A program made the translations under genes and the position numbers. This document shows, piece by piece, positions 8,537-17,267 of a stretch of 64,000 nucleotides of DNA. Positions within the stretch are counted from its first letter, which is position 1, and each line of letters starts with the position of its first letter. Where the stretch lies: the NCBI GenBank assembly GCA_963800275.1, contig CAWDAI010000002.1, positions 248,001 through 312,000 of the forward strand, given 5' to 3'. The notes under the pieces were generated by a model, which did no database searches, was not told the origin of the DNA, and worked only from the letters and a program-made list of their open reading frames with translations. The DNA comes from JAFMJV01 sp963800275 (lineage in GTDB: Bacteria > Chloroflexota > Limnocylindria > Limnocylindrales > CSP1-4).

Positions 8537-9123
8537 TCACTCGCCCGCAGAGATCCAGCCGGTGTGTGACGTCATCTCGTCAGTGCCGGCCAGGTACAGG
8601 TGGACGGTGGACCCCTCGTAGGCTCCCTCTCCCACATACGTCACCACGCCGTAGTGGAACGTGAGCCCAGGCGTGCCCAGCGGCGAGGCATTCGTCGCGT
8701 CCCACACCCCCTCCGACGTCCCGCGCCAGGCACCATCATCGTTGGCCAGCACGGACTCCCCGGTCCACGGCCCGGTGTAGCCCGACCCGTAGATGATGAC
8801 GTCGCCGTCCATGGTGCCGGTGAACCTCGGGTCGCTACTCACGAAGTCACAGCTGTTGTGGCGGTAGGTCTGCACGATCCCGTCCACGACATCCGACCCG
8901 GTCCTCTCGCCGGTGCACACCTCGGTGCCCGTGAGATAGGTCATGTCGGGGCCGACAGCGACGTCGGCCGCGGCCCCCGGCTGAAGGGTTGCCTCGGCCC
9001 CTGGCTGGGCGAGTCGCTGCTGGGCGATGGGCTGGCCGATGAGGAACAGGCCGCCGAGCGCGAAGACGAGCGCGCCGGCGATGACGACCTTGTGCCCGTG
9101 GCAAGGGCCGCGGCCGTCGGCAC
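8537..9123 (-). pseudogene. GAYEGL-family protein, reading frame broken near its start
   Basis: The frame ending at 8537 encodes a beta-rich domain with GAWRGTSEGV and GEGAYEGSTVHLYL, matching the proteins at 9228 and 26629. Upstream of its first ATG (8944) the same frame continues through a TM segment 'VVIAGALVFALGGLFLIG' (minus 9088-9035) that matches the TM of the 26629 protein, but it has no start codon before a TAG at 9157. An ATG at 9123 lies in a shifted frame. One base change near 9092-9105 would join them, so this is either a true frameshift or a sequence error. No sigma gene precedes it directly. Confidence 0.5.
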
Positions 9124-9177
9124 TGCAGCGGATCCAAGGGCAGCTCGACCTCGGCTAGGTCAGACCCTGCGAAGCGA

Positions 9178-9207
9178 GGGCCCGTCCCATGTGGAACGAG
9201 CCCCCGT
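9178..9207 (-). terminator. Imperfect hairpin after the 9228 gene
   Basis: GGGCCCGTCCCAT pairs with GTGGAACGAGCCC with three G-U type mismatches. It is similar in sequence to the hairpin at 8485-8512 and sits 20 bases downstream of the minus-strand stop at 9228. Confidence 0.4.
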
Positions 9208-9227
9208 CCGCTCACGGGGCAGGTCTG

Positions 9228-9968
9228 CTACGGGGCGATCTCTGCCGGGATGACTGTCTGGGGGGCCATGCCCTCATAGATCAGCCCGGTCACGTCCAGC
9301 TTCTCGGAGCTCGCTGAGCTGCTCGGCTCTGCTTGCTCCCCCTGCTCGATGTAGCGCAGTCCCTCGTAGGCACCCGTGCCCTCGAACCACTCCGTGATGT
9401 GATGCCGCCCCTGGTCGTCCTTGAACCCGATCCACTGGCCCTGCCATGTCCCACCGTCGTTGGTGATCGTGGTCGTGCCCCAGAGCGGGTAGTCGTTGTT
9501 CTCGCCGCCCGGATCCATCACGGCAAGCCAGGTCATTGCGTAGTCTCCTTCGACGCGCGGATCGCTCATCGAATTCGTCCCGAAGCCGTAGCCCGAGGAT
9601 GACACCTGCATCTCCTGCGTCCCCGTGACCGTCACCCAGTTGTCGGCGGGGTCGTTCGCGCCGGTCAGCGTCTGCTCAGCCGGGCTGCCGACCTGCAGCG
9701 CCAACAGCGAAGTGGCGAGCGCCAGGACCGCCACCATCGCGGCTGTCCGCATCGATACCAACATGTGGATCCCTCCCATCACTTGCTCCCCGCCGGGTCC
9801 AACGTGTCGCGCCACACCGGACCCAAAGCCATGCCACCAGCGCCGGCGCTCCGGCTCGGCCGTGGCGGGGATGGCATACACGCGCTCGGCGAGCGCCCCC
9901 GGGTCAGCTCGTTCGGCTTGGGCCCGGTATGTCTCCCGGAGCCGGGCCTCGAGGTCGCGCTCGTTCAT
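9228..9968 (-). CDS. Membrane-anchored ECF partner (GAYEGL family)
   Basis: 246 residues. A cytoplasmic N-terminal helix-rich part (1-70, starting MNERDLEARLRETYRAQAE) is followed by a TM helix at about 75-93 and an extracytoplasmic beta domain with SDPRVEGDY, NDGGTWQGQWIG and GTGAYEGLRY. ATG 9968 overlaps the sigma stop by ATGA, so it is coupled to the ECF gene. Anti-sigma or sensor function is inferred. It lacks a zinc anti-sigma motif, which makes it atypical among described ECF partners. Confidence 0.62.
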   Translation of the reverse strand: MNERDLEARLRETYRAQAERADPGALAERVYAIPATAEPERRRWWHGFGSGVARHVGPGGEQVMGGIHMLVSMRTAAMVAVLALATSLLALQVGSPAEQTLTGANDPADNWVTVTGTQEMQVSSSGYGFGTNSMSDPRVEGDYAMTWLAVMDPGGENNDYPLWGTTTITNDGGTWQGQWIGFKDDQGRHHITEWFEGTGAYEGLRYIEQGEQAEPSSSASSEKLDVTGLIYEGMAPQTVIPAEIAP

Positions 9969-10483
9969 CTCGCGGCCTCCCGTTCGTCGTCGTCAAGGTT
10001 GCGGCGCAGCCGCTCCACCGCCCGGTGAAGGCGCGAGCTGGCTGCGCGCGGATTGATACCCAGCAGATCGGCGATGTCATCGACCTGCAGGTCGCGGTAG
10101 AAGCGCAGCGCGAGCACGATCCGGTCGTCGGGCCCGAGCCTGCTCAGCGCCCGGCGCACGACGATCTCGTCGGCAACGGGTTCCGTCGGATCAGGGCCGG
10201 CGACGTCCGGCCGCGCCGAGATGTCCCCGACCTGCTGACGGTGGGCGCGACGCATGCGGTCGCGGCAGGTGTTGACGACGACGCGATCGAACCAGGCCTC
10301 GAAACGTGCCCGATCGCGCAGCGTGTCGTACTTGTGCCAGGCGATCACGAAGGCGTCGTGGACCGCATCCTGCGCCTCGGTCTGGTCGCCCAGCACGACC
10401 GCGGCAAGCCGGTAGCAGCGGTCGAGCTGCCGGTCCGCCAGCCGGCGGAAGGCAAGCTCGCGTTGTGCACGCTCGACCGGCAT
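9965..10483 (-). CDS. ECF RNA polymerase sigma factor
   Basis: 172 residues. Region 2 with AQDAVHDAFVIAWHKYDTL and region 4 with the helix-turn-helix VDDIADLLGINPRAASSRL are clear. The start is uncertain: ATG 10483 (MPVERAQREL) gives a normal ECF length; ATG 10594 and 10627 give N-terminal extensions without recognisable content. The last codon overlaps the downstream membrane partner. Confidence 0.85.
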   Translation of the reverse strand: MPVERAQRELAFRRLADRQLDRCYRLAAVVLGDQTEAQDAVHDAFVIAWHKYDTLRDRARFEAWFDRVVVNTCRDRMRRAHRQQVGDISARPDVAGPDPTEPVADEIVVRRALSRLGPDDRIVLALRFYRDLQVDDIADLLGINPRAASSRLHRAVERLRRNLDDDEREAAR

Positions 10484-10683
10484 GGAGGTCGTGCTCCATC
10501 CGTGGTCGCGGGCAGACCCTTGACGCTGGCGGTCCAGCACGTCGATGACCCCCATCTCGACTACTAGACGATCGCGGGCGGTCGAATCATTCATCCGCCG
10601 TCGGGACCATGGTAGGGATGGGCGCAACCGCGAGACATCGATTCGCCGGTACCTGAAAGGTGTCTGTCATCCGCTGCCTCTGC

Positions 10684-10699
10684 CGGCTGGACCAGCCGC
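10684..10699. repeat. Short inverted repeat upstream of the sugar ABC operon
   Basis: CGGCTGGACCAGCCG reads as a small hairpin or operator, about 80 bases before the substrate-binding protein gene. It is a candidate repressor site; nothing else supports it. Confidence 0.25.
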
Positions 10700-10777
10700 A
10701 ACGGCCCAGAGGATGTACTGCCATGACGGTCGACGCAGAAGTGTCGAATGCGCATGGCCGCTGCTGGAGGAGTGGAG

Positions 10778-12157
10778 ATGTCCAGGTTCCGTCTCGCCGC
10801 TTTGTCGGTTCCCTCGCTGCTGATCCTTGTCGCGATCGGCGGCCCCACCGCTGCCCAAGACGGGTCGGCCTCCCCTGAAGTGGTGGGCTCCTCGCCTTCC
10901 CCGTTGCAGGGCGAGGTGTCCGTGTACGGATTCGGTTACGAGACCGGAGACGAGATCGCGCAGGTCCGCGTCGACCACTTCCGTGAGCGTTTCCCCGGCG
11001 TCGACCTCAGCTTCAGCGAAAGCGGATTCGATCCGCAGCAGTTCCTGACGGTCCTCTCGAGCTCCTCGCCTCCCGACGTCGTCAGCATCCCGCGCAACAT
11101 CGTCGGCACCTACGCCGCCCGCGGCGTCCTGCAGCCGGTCGAGGACTGCATGAAGGCGCAGGGCATCAAGGCCGAGGACTACCGCCCCGCGGCCGTCGAC
11201 CAAGTCAGGTTCGACGGAAAGCTCTACGGGTTCCCGCAGTTCTTCAACACCCGCCTGTGGCTGATCAACACCGCTGCGTTCGACGAGGCTGGGATCGATC
11301 CCGGGGCCTTCGACTGGTCGGACTGGGATGCCATCAGCTCGGCGAACGAGACCCTGACCCAGGGTTCGGGCTCGGATCTCTCGAGGATCGGCATCGACCC
11401 CAAGCTGCCCGAGTTCCTGCCGCTGTGGGCCAAGGCCAACGGTGCTGACCTGCTCTCGGCCGACGGCCTTACCTCGCAGCTCGACGATCCCCGGGTCGCC
11501 GAGGCGCTCGCGTTCGCTGCCTCCCTCCATGATGCCGCCGGTGGCCGGGCGCCATTCCTCGACTTCCGAGACACGTGGGACTTCTTCGGCTCAGGCAACG
11601 AGTTCGCCGCGGACCAGGTCGGAGCCTTCCCCATGGAGGAGTGGTACCTCAACGTGCTCGCCGACGTCTCGCCTGATGTGCCGCTCATGGCGGCACCGTT
11701 CCAGACGACCGCCGGTGATCCGATCACCTGGGCTGATGGCCTCGCCTTCTCCATCGTCACTGGTACCCCGAACGCCGAGGCCGCCTGTGCCTTTGCCGCG
11801 ACGATGACCACGGCCGACGCCTGGATCGCGGCGGCGAAGACGCGCGCCGCGGATCGAGCGAGCGAGGGCAAACCCAATACCGGCGTGTACACGGCGAATC
11901 GCGAGGCCGACAAGGTCATCTTCGGCGAGCTCGTGGATCTCAGCGACATGCCCACCTTCGCGGCCGCGGTAGATGCCGTTCTCCAGAGCCAGGAGCAGGC
12001 CTTCGCCCTGCCCTCCTCGCCGGCAGCCGCCGAGTTCGAGCAGGCCTGGCGTGGCGCTGTGGAAGCGGTCCTCAACGAAGGCGCGGACCCGGCGGAGGCT
12101 CTGGCGACGGCCGACCAGGAGGCTCAGCGTGCCATCGACGATGCGCTCGATCGATGA
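10778..12157 (+). CDS. Extracellular solute-binding protein of a sugar ABC importer
   Basis: 459 residues. Signal peptide at 1-26 (SRFRL, hydrophobic core, ending PTAAQD), then a family 1 solute-binding fold: VYGFGYETGDEI, LYGFPQFFNTRLWLIN, and a WADGLAFSIV segment. It captures a mono- or oligosaccharide outside the membrane for the two permeases that follow. ATG 10778 has GGAGGAGTGGAG upstream. It is divergent from the ECF gene at 10483. The sugar is unknown; the nearby GH10 enzyme makes a xylan-derived ligand conceivable. Confidence 0.85.
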   Translation: MSRFRLAALSVPSLLILVAIGGPTAAQDGSASPEVVGSSPSPLQGEVSVYGFGYETGDEIAQVRVDHFRERFPGVDLSFSESGFDPQQFLTVLSSSSPPDVVSIPRNIVGTYAARGVLQPVEDCMKAQGIKAEDYRPAAVDQVRFDGKLYGFPQFFNTRLWLINTAAFDEAGIDPGAFDWSDWDAISSANETLTQGSGSDLSRIGIDPKLPEFLPLWAKANGADLLSADGLTSQLDDPRVAEALAFAASLHDAAGGRAPFLDFRDTWDFFGSGNEFAADQVGAFPMEEWYLNVLADVSPDVPLMAAPFQTTAGDPITWADGLAFSIVTGTPNAEAACAFAATMTTADAWIAAAKTRAADRASEGKPNTGVYTANREADKVIFGELVDLSDMPTFAAAVDAVLQSQEQAFALPSSPAAAEFEQAWRGAVEAVLNEGADPAEALATADQEAQRAIDDALDR

Positions 12158-12190
12158 GGTGATCGGGTCCCGAATGGCGCTCGGTCTCGG

Positions 12191-13141
12191 ATGAGCCGGC
12201 TGTCACGGTCAGCCCGAGGTGCGAAGCTTCCGCGTCTCGGGCTCCCCGGCCCCGAGACGCGCTGGGGTCTCGTCTTCATCTCGCCTTGGGCCATCGGGTT
12301 CGTGCTGCTCACCTTGGTGCCGATCGCCGCCAGTCTGGGCATCTCGTTCACCAACTACGACGCCATCCGCTTCACTCCCGATCGCCTGGTGGGGCTACAG
12401 AACTACGAGCGTCTCATCGACGATCGGCTGGTCTGGACCAGCCTGGCCAACACGCTCTTCTTCACCCTGCTCTACGTACCGGGCTCGGTCCTCCTGGGTC
12501 TCGGCCTGGCGCTGCTGCTCGACCGGGTGCAGATCGCGTCGGGCTTCTTCCGGACAGCCTTCTACCTGCCCAACGTGACACCCGCCGTGGCCGTCGGCGC
12601 GCTCTTCCTGCTGCTCCTCAACGGGCAGTCCGGCGTCGTCAACGAGGCGCTCGGGGTGGCTGGGATCCAAGGTCCCAGCTGGCTCAACGACCCGGCCTGG
12701 ATCAAGCCGGGGGTGGTCATGATGATGCTCTGGAGCATCGGCGGGACAGTGGTGATCCTCTACGCCGCGCTGCGCACGGTCCCCCGCGTCCTGCTGGAGG
12801 CAGCCACGCTCGATGGGGCCGGCGCCGGCGCGCGCCTGCGCCACGTCATCATCCCTGCCATCTCCGGAGCCCTCTTCTTCGTCCTTGTCGTCAACACCAT
12901 CGCCGCCCTACAGCTCTTCACCGAGGTCTACACGATGTTCTACGGCGCCCAGACCTCGGGCGCCTCGGAGGAGAGCGCTCTGTTCCTGGTCATCTACCTC
13001 TTCCGCAACGCCTTCGAGTTCGGGCGCATGGGATACGCCGCGGCGATGGCCTGGATGCTCTTTGCGGTGGTGGTGGCGATCACCCTCTTCCACTTCATCG
13101 CCAGCCGCCGCTGGGTGTACTACGAGAGTGATCCCGGATGA
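12191..13141 (+). CDS. Sugar ABC transporter permease (MalF/UgpA type)
   Basis: 316 residues, six TM segments after a basic N-terminus. The cytoplasmic EAA loop reads LEAATLDGAGAGARLRHVIIP at about 206-226, the docking site for the ATPase. It follows the binding protein by 33 bases and overlaps the next permease (ATGA at 13138-13141), so the three form one operon. No ATPase gene is in the operon or elsewhere in the window, so a shared MsmX-like ATPase is presumably encoded elsewhere. Confidence 0.9.
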   Translation: MSRLSRSARGAKLPRLGLPGPETRWGLVFISPWAIGFVLLTLVPIAASLGISFTNYDAIRFTPDRLVGLQNYERLIDDRLVWTSLANTLFFTLLYVPGSVLLGLGLALLLDRVQIASGFFRTAFYLPNVTPAVAVGALFLLLLNGQSGVVNEALGVAGIQGPSWLNDPAWIKPGVVMMMLWSIGGTVVILYAALRTVPRVLLEAATLDGAGAGARLRHVIIPAISGALFFVLVVNTIAALQLFTEVYTMFYGAQTSGASEESALFLVIYLFRNAFEFGRMGYAAAMAWMLFAVVVAITLFHFIASRRWVYYESDPG

Positions 13142-14037
13142 GCTCGATCTCGCGGCGCCAGGCCGCTCTGCTGGGGCATGCGCCGGGTGTCACGCGCGCG
13201 CGCTCGTGGCCGGTCGCCTTGATCGGGCGCGCGGCCGTCGTGGTCTTGCTGCTCATCGCGACGGTGATCTTCCTCTATCCGATGATCTGGCTCGTGTCGG
13301 CGTCGCTGAAGGACGGGGCGGACGTCTTCGACGGCGAGCTCATCCCGCAGAACGTACGCTGGGTCAACTATGTCCGTCTCTTCGAGATGGCTCCGGTGGC
13401 GCAGTGGGCCATCAACAGCGTGGTCGTCTCACTGCTGGCGGCGTTCACCGTCACCGTCAGCTCGGCACTGGTGGCCTTCGGGTTCGCCTGGTTCCGATTT
13501 CCTGGGCGAGATCTGCTCTTCGGGGTGGCCCTGGCCACGATGATGTTGCCTGGTGCGGTCACCATGATCCCGAACTTCCTCATCTGGGAGGCGCTCGGCT
13601 TCAACGGCAGCCTGGTACCGCTATGGGCCGGCAACCTCTTCGCCTCGGCCTTCTATGTCTTCCTGCTGCGGCAGTTCTACCTGGGACTGCCTCGGGAGTT
13701 GTTCGAGGCGGCACGGGTGGACGGAGCGGGCTACGTGCGGATGTGGCGATCGATCGCCTTGCCGCTCACGATGCCGGCGCTGGTGGTGGTCTTCGTCTTC
13801 GAGCTGAAGGCGGCCTGGACAGACCTTGTCAAACCGCTGATCTTCCTCCATGACAGCGCCACCTTCACCTTGCCGCTCGGGCTCAAAGCCCTTATCGACA
13901 ACCCCTCGATCGGCGGTCAGAAGGAATGGGAGTTGATGGCGGCGGGCGGGGTGCTGGTATCACTCCCGATGGTCATCATCTTCCTCGTGGCACAGCGCGC
14001 GTTCGTGGAAGGCATCGCCACGACCGGCTCACGCTAG
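13138..14037 (+). CDS. Sugar ABC transporter permease (MalG/UgpE type)
   Basis: 299 residues with six TM segments. The first helix (about 24-46) ends in PMIWLVSASLK as in MalG-type permeases; the EAA loop reads FEAARVDGAGYVRMWRSIALP. It pairs with the MalF-type permease to form the membrane channel. It is the last gene of the importer operon; 218 bases separate its stop from the ECF module that follows. Confidence 0.9.
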   Translation: MSSISRRQAALLGHAPGVTRARSWPVALIGRAAVVVLLLIATVIFLYPMIWLVSASLKDGADVFDGELIPQNVRWVNYVRLFEMAPVAQWAINSVVVSLLAAFTVTVSSALVAFGFAWFRFPGRDLLFGVALATMMLPGAVTMIPNFLIWEALGFNGSLVPLWAGNLFASAFYVFLLRQFYLGLPRELFEAARVDGAGYVRMWRSIALPLTMPALVVVFVFELKAAWTDLVKPLIFLHDSATFTLPLGLKALIDNPSIGGQKEWELMAAGGVLVSLPMVIIFLVAQRAFVEGIATTGSR

Positions 14038-14184
14038 AGCGAGCCTGCCCAGCGCAGCCGACCTCCTGCTGTTGGCGGCCGATCGAGGCGAAGTTCGCCA
14101 TCACCGCAGTCCTCGGAACGGGGGCGATACGCCACCATCGCCTCACCGCCGGAGTCGTGCCCGGCAGGGCCAGCCGACCAAGAT

Positions 14185-14223
14185 GGAACCCCTGCCCTTG
14201 TAGCGGCACCTATGGTTCGAGAG
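14185..14223 (+). promoter_or_regulatory. ECF-type promoter motif, copy A
   Basis: GGAACC (14185-14190), 19 bases, then CTATGGTTCGAGAG (14210-14223), 32 bases before the sigma ATG. The same motif with identical spacing precedes copy B (17531) and decayed copy C (31363), where the surrounding DNA has diverged. GGAAC is a common ECF -35 element, so autoregulation by the module's own sigma is likely. Confidence 0.6.
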
Positions 14224-14255
14224 TGGCCACACGGGCCGCCGCTACAGGAGACCCG

Positions 14256-14807
14256 ATGCAGCGGGATCTCGTCGAACGGGCGATGGCGGGTGATCGGGCC
14301 GCGTTCACGGAGCTGGGACGCGGCCAGATCGACCGGCTCTACGCCATCGCACGGCTCATCCTCCGGGACGACGACCGGGCACACGACGCCACCCAGGAAG
14401 CCCTCATCGGCGCCTGGCGTGACCTCAAGGGCCTGCGCGACCCGGACAAGTTCGAGCCCTGGATCCGACGACTGCTCGTCAACGCCTGCTATCGCGAGGC
14501 ACGCAAGGAGAAGCGCCGCCTGCGCGCGGAGCGCCAGGTCCGGCCCATCGAGACCGAAGCTGCCGATCCCGCCCACGTGACCGCCGACCGTGACGAGCTG
14601 GGGCGTGTCTTCATGACCCTCGACCCCGGACAGCGGGCGCTCATCGTCCTGCACTACTACCTCGGGCTGCCGATGCACGAGACCGCCCAGGCGCTGAGCC
14701 TGCCGGTGGGCACCGTCAAGTCCCGACTCAACCGCACCAAGACGCAGATGCGCGCCTCGCTCGAGGCGGACGCGCGGCTGCCCTTGCAGGAAGGGGGTCC
14801 GGCATGA
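14256..14807 (+). CDS. ECF sigma factor, module copy A
   Basis: 183 residues. Region 2 (about 10-75) contains RAHDATQEALIGAWRDL; region 4 (about 118-165) contains METAQALSLPVGTVKSRL with 'H' for 'M' at its start. ATG 14256 follows an ACAGGAGACCCG ribosome site. The protein is nearly identical to copy B at 17602; I count only about three base differences across the gene. Its stop overlaps the propeller gene start (ATGA), so both are made as a coupled pair. Confidence 0.9.
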   Translation: MQRDLVERAMAGDRAAFTELGRGQIDRLYAIARLILRDDDRAHDATQEALIGAWRDLKGLRDPDKFEPWIRRLLVNACYREARKEKRRLRAERQVRPIETEAADPAHVTADRDELGRVFMTLDPGQRALIVLHYYLGLPMHETAQALSLPVGTVKSRLNRTKTQMRASLEADARLPLQEGGPA

Positions 14808-16120
14808 GCGTCAACGATGCGTTCGACGTCGATCTGGACCGCCTCCTGACCGACTGGCTCGAAGCGGACGCCGCCCCCCGCGCGCCCGAGAGCCTCGAGA
14901 CTGCATTCGTCGAGGCTGTTGCACGCACGCGACAGCGACCCGCCTGGGCCACCACGGAAAGGTGGATCTCCATGGAAACCCGCGCCCAGCTCGGGGTCAT
15001 GCCCCGCGCGCTCATCCTCATTCTCACCCTCGCGCTGCTCGTGGCTGCCCTCGCGGCCAGCCTGGCTCTCGCGGGCAACCTCACGCGTGCCGACGACGGT
15101 GGCGACCCGCTCGCGGGGTTGACGTACTTCACGCAGGAGGGCGTCATCCAAAGACACGCCTCCGACGAGTCTGGCGACCCGGTCCGTCTGACGGGCGACG
15201 ACGAGTTCGCTCTCGGGCCCTTCTGGTCACCCGACGGGACGCGCTTCGCCTACGTGTCAGCGCCCGACTCATACTTCCAAGGGCCCAGCCCCGAGGGCCC
15301 GTTCACTGTCATGGTCCGGGACGCTGACGGCTCCAACCCCGTCGCGGTCAGCGAGCCGCTCGAGAGCGAACCCTTCCCGCTCGTCTGGAGCCCTGACGGA
15401 TCGAGGCTCCTCTTCGCGGCCGACGATCCCGATGTCGCCAAGGGAGCAGGGCGCTGCCCGCTCCCGGGCTCCTTCTGCGAGAAGCGGATCTGGAGCGCGG
15501 CCAGCGATGGTAGCGCGCCGGCCTGGGTCATCGGTGACCCTGCGCTCGCCGCGCGCGCGCCGCTGTGGACGCCCGATGGCGAGTCCATCATCTTTGCCGG
15601 CTCGGATGACCACGCGTTCGACTACGGCGTGTATCGGATGGACGCCGATGGCGCGAACGCCGAGCGGATCGGCGACCTGACCGGCTATGGCTATTCCCTT
15701 GACCGCCTTTCCATCTCCCCCGATGGTACGACCGTGGTCGTCAGCGCCGGCCCCGACAAATACGACCTTTATCTCGTTGACCTGGCCACGGGCGAGGACG
15801 TGCTCATCGCCGGCGAGGACGAGTTGGACGAGGTCAATCCGCTGTGGTCCCCGGACGGCTCACAGATCGCGTTCACACGCTGGGGCAGGGCCATCACCGA
15901 CGCATCCCAGGCGATGCTCTATGACGTGGCCTCGCGCGAGGCCATCTCGCTCGACATCGAGCTCGACGCCAGGGGCTGGTCGCCGAACAGCCGCCACATC
16001 GTCGGTGACGGCCCCGACGGGCTGACGGTGGTCGACGTGACCGACCCGACGGCGCCGGTGGCGACCCCGGTCGAGGGCCTCACCCAGGCCTTCGGGCCCA
16101 GCTGGCAGCCAGGCTCCTGA
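14804..16120 (+). CDS. Membrane-anchored TolB/PD40-like beta-propeller, ECF partner, copy A
   Basis: 438 residues. Cytoplasmic N-terminal domain (about 1-66), one TM helix (about 68-91), then an extracytoplasmic propeller with repeated WSPDGxxxxY/F blades (for example FWSPDGTRFAY, VWSPDGSRLLF, LWTPDGESIIF, LWSPDGSQIAF). The first ~78 codons are almost identical to copy B; the propeller has diverged strongly. Topology and coupling to the sigma gene suggest a sensor or anti-sigma that reads an external signal through the propeller; this is inference. Ends with SWQPGS, as in copies B and C. Confidence 0.75.
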   Translation: MSVNDAFDVDLDRLLTDWLEADAAPRAPESLETAFVEAVARTRQRPAWATTERWISMETRAQLGVMPRALILILTLALLVAALAASLALAGNLTRADDGGDPLAGLTYFTQEGVIQRHASDESGDPVRLTGDDEFALGPFWSPDGTRFAYVSAPDSYFQGPSPEGPFTVMVRDADGSNPVAVSEPLESEPFPLVWSPDGSRLLFAADDPDVAKGAGRCPLPGSFCEKRIWSAASDGSAPAWVIGDPALAARAPLWTPDGESIIFAGSDDHAFDYGVYRMDADGANAERIGDLTGYGYSLDRLSISPDGTTVVVSAGPDKYDLYLVDLATGEDVLIAGEDELDEVNPLWSPDGSQIAFTRWGRAITDASQAMLYDVASREAISLDIELDARGWSPNSRHIVGDGPDGLTVVDVTDPTAPVATPVEGLTQAFGPSWQPGS

Positions 16121-16181
16121 TCTCCGCGCAGGGCGGCGCTCAGGCTCCAGACCTGCACCCGTCGACAACCCCGCCAAGACC

Positions 16182-16213
16182 AAGCGACCCTGACCTCGAA
16201 GTCAGGGTCGCTT
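16182..16213. terminator. Perfect bidirectional hairpin after module copy A
   Basis: AAGCGACCCTGAC, loop CTCGAA, GTCAGGGTCGCTT: 13 perfect pairs. It separates the propeller gene from the convergent membrane-protein remnant. A related hairpin follows copy B and a decayed one follows copy C. Confidence 0.75.
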
Positions 16214-16266
16214 GTCAGTACAGCCCGACCATCATCCCCCACGGCACGAGGGGACAGGACGGCCGA

Positions 16267-16524
16267 TCAGCCTCTGGCCCCTGGAGGCTCCGCGCCTCGA
16301 GCGAGGCGGACCAGGTACCAAGCCACCGCGATGAACCAGAGGACGAAGAAGAGCCACCACAGGAGGTACGCGAGCCCGAGGATCGGGTGCAGGGCAGGGC
16401 GATGGCGGCGATACCGGTGACCACACCGAGATAGCCGACCCAACGGGGAAGACGCCTCGCAGCGTGACCAGCGAGAAGATGAGCACGCTCGCCAGTTCGA
16501 CCGCTGACCGCAGCCGGGACACAC
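16267..16524 (-). pseudogene. Truncated, frameshifted membrane-protein gene (copy A)
   Basis: The minus strand encodes the C-terminal half of a membrane protein (hydrophobic HPILGLAYLLWWLFFVLWFIAV, then RLARGAEPPGARG) with the upstream part in another frame. The remnant at 19588-20001 is the same gene with its N-terminus present. Similarity to copy B stops near 16483, marking the right end of the duplicated segment. No function recognised. Confidence 0.55.
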
Positions 16525-16797
16525 CGGGGCGGTACCCGATCAGGCGTGGACCGTCGTGGCTGCGCTGTTCTCAGCGTGCGGGATCTGCGAGATTCACGCC
16601 AGGGGACCCCGCATCGCAAGAACGCGAACGTGGCTCCACCCTCAGGTCATCCCCCGGATATTGTCCATCGGGCAGTCGACGGTGCGCCTATGGACGAGGC
16701 GCTCCGGCTGGGCCATCGGCGGATGCGCCCGCGCGTCCCGCCGACGTTCACCGGCCAGCACCGTCGGCGGAAGCAATGCTACTGGCCGGGTCCGACG

Positions 16798-17109
16798 CTA
16801 GTCAGCCAGCGCCAAGACTGGAGTGGCAGCGCTGGCCAGGCGCCGATCCCAGATGTAGTCGCGGGTGACAACACTGGCCAGACGGCCATCCCAGACGTAG
16901 TCGGGCGCGGCAGCGCTGGCCAGACGCCGATCCCAGATGTAGTCGCGGGTGACAACACTGGCCAGGCGCCCATCCCAGACGTAGTCGGGCGCGGGGATCA
17001 CGAACGTGGACGCGTCGGCGGCCGAGCTTCCCTGCGCGGTCGCCACGCCGGGCAGCATCGCCGCGAGAAGGGCACCGGCAACCATGGCCACGACAAATCG
17101 CTTCTTCAC
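16798..17109 (-). CDS. Small secreted protein made of alternating short repeats
   Basis: 103 residues. GTG start at 17109 with TAGGAG upstream. Signal peptide at 1-26 (KKRF, hydrophobic core, ending GVATAQG). Residues about 42-95 are four repeats of DY(V/I)WD(G/R)RLAS, grouped as two 27-residue units: DYVWDGRLASVVTR followed by DYIWDRRLASAA. The DNA shows matching 81-bp direct repeats, so they arose by recent duplication. No family recognised. It lies between the two ECF/propeller copies, on the opposite strand. Confidence 0.6.
   Translation of the reverse strand: MKKRFVVAMVAGALLAAMLPGVATAQGSSAADASTFVIPAPDYVWDGRLASVVTRDYIWDRRLASAAAPDYVWDGRLASVVTRDYIWDRRLASAATPVLALAD
16834..16990. repeat. Two 81-bp direct repeats inside the small secreted gene
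   Basis: Each unit alternates a block containing GATCCCAGATGTAGTCGCGG with one containing CATCCCAGACGTAGTCGGGC. The unit length is a multiple of three and keeps the frame, so this is a coding repeat and not a CRISPR array. Confidence 0.7.
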
Positions 17110-17267
17110 GAAGCAGTCTCCTAGTCCCCCCGGACGGTCACACGGTGTTGTAGCGGAGGCCGCTGCTCGGAGTGACCGCGACTCTCAATCGTACAGCATG
17201 GAGGTATGAGATGTACGTGCATACGGCTGCGCAGAGCGTTGGGCGTCGATCGGGAGCTCCGGGCTAG

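Noticed and set aside
16834..16990. CRISPR-like direct repeats
   Set aside because: The units are in frame within a secreted protein gene, contiguous and without variable spacers.
17125..17137. CCCCCGGACGG upstream of the secreted repeat gene as a further tRNA-end repeat
   Set aside because: Only 11 bases match, in GC-rich sequence; too short to support an attachment site.
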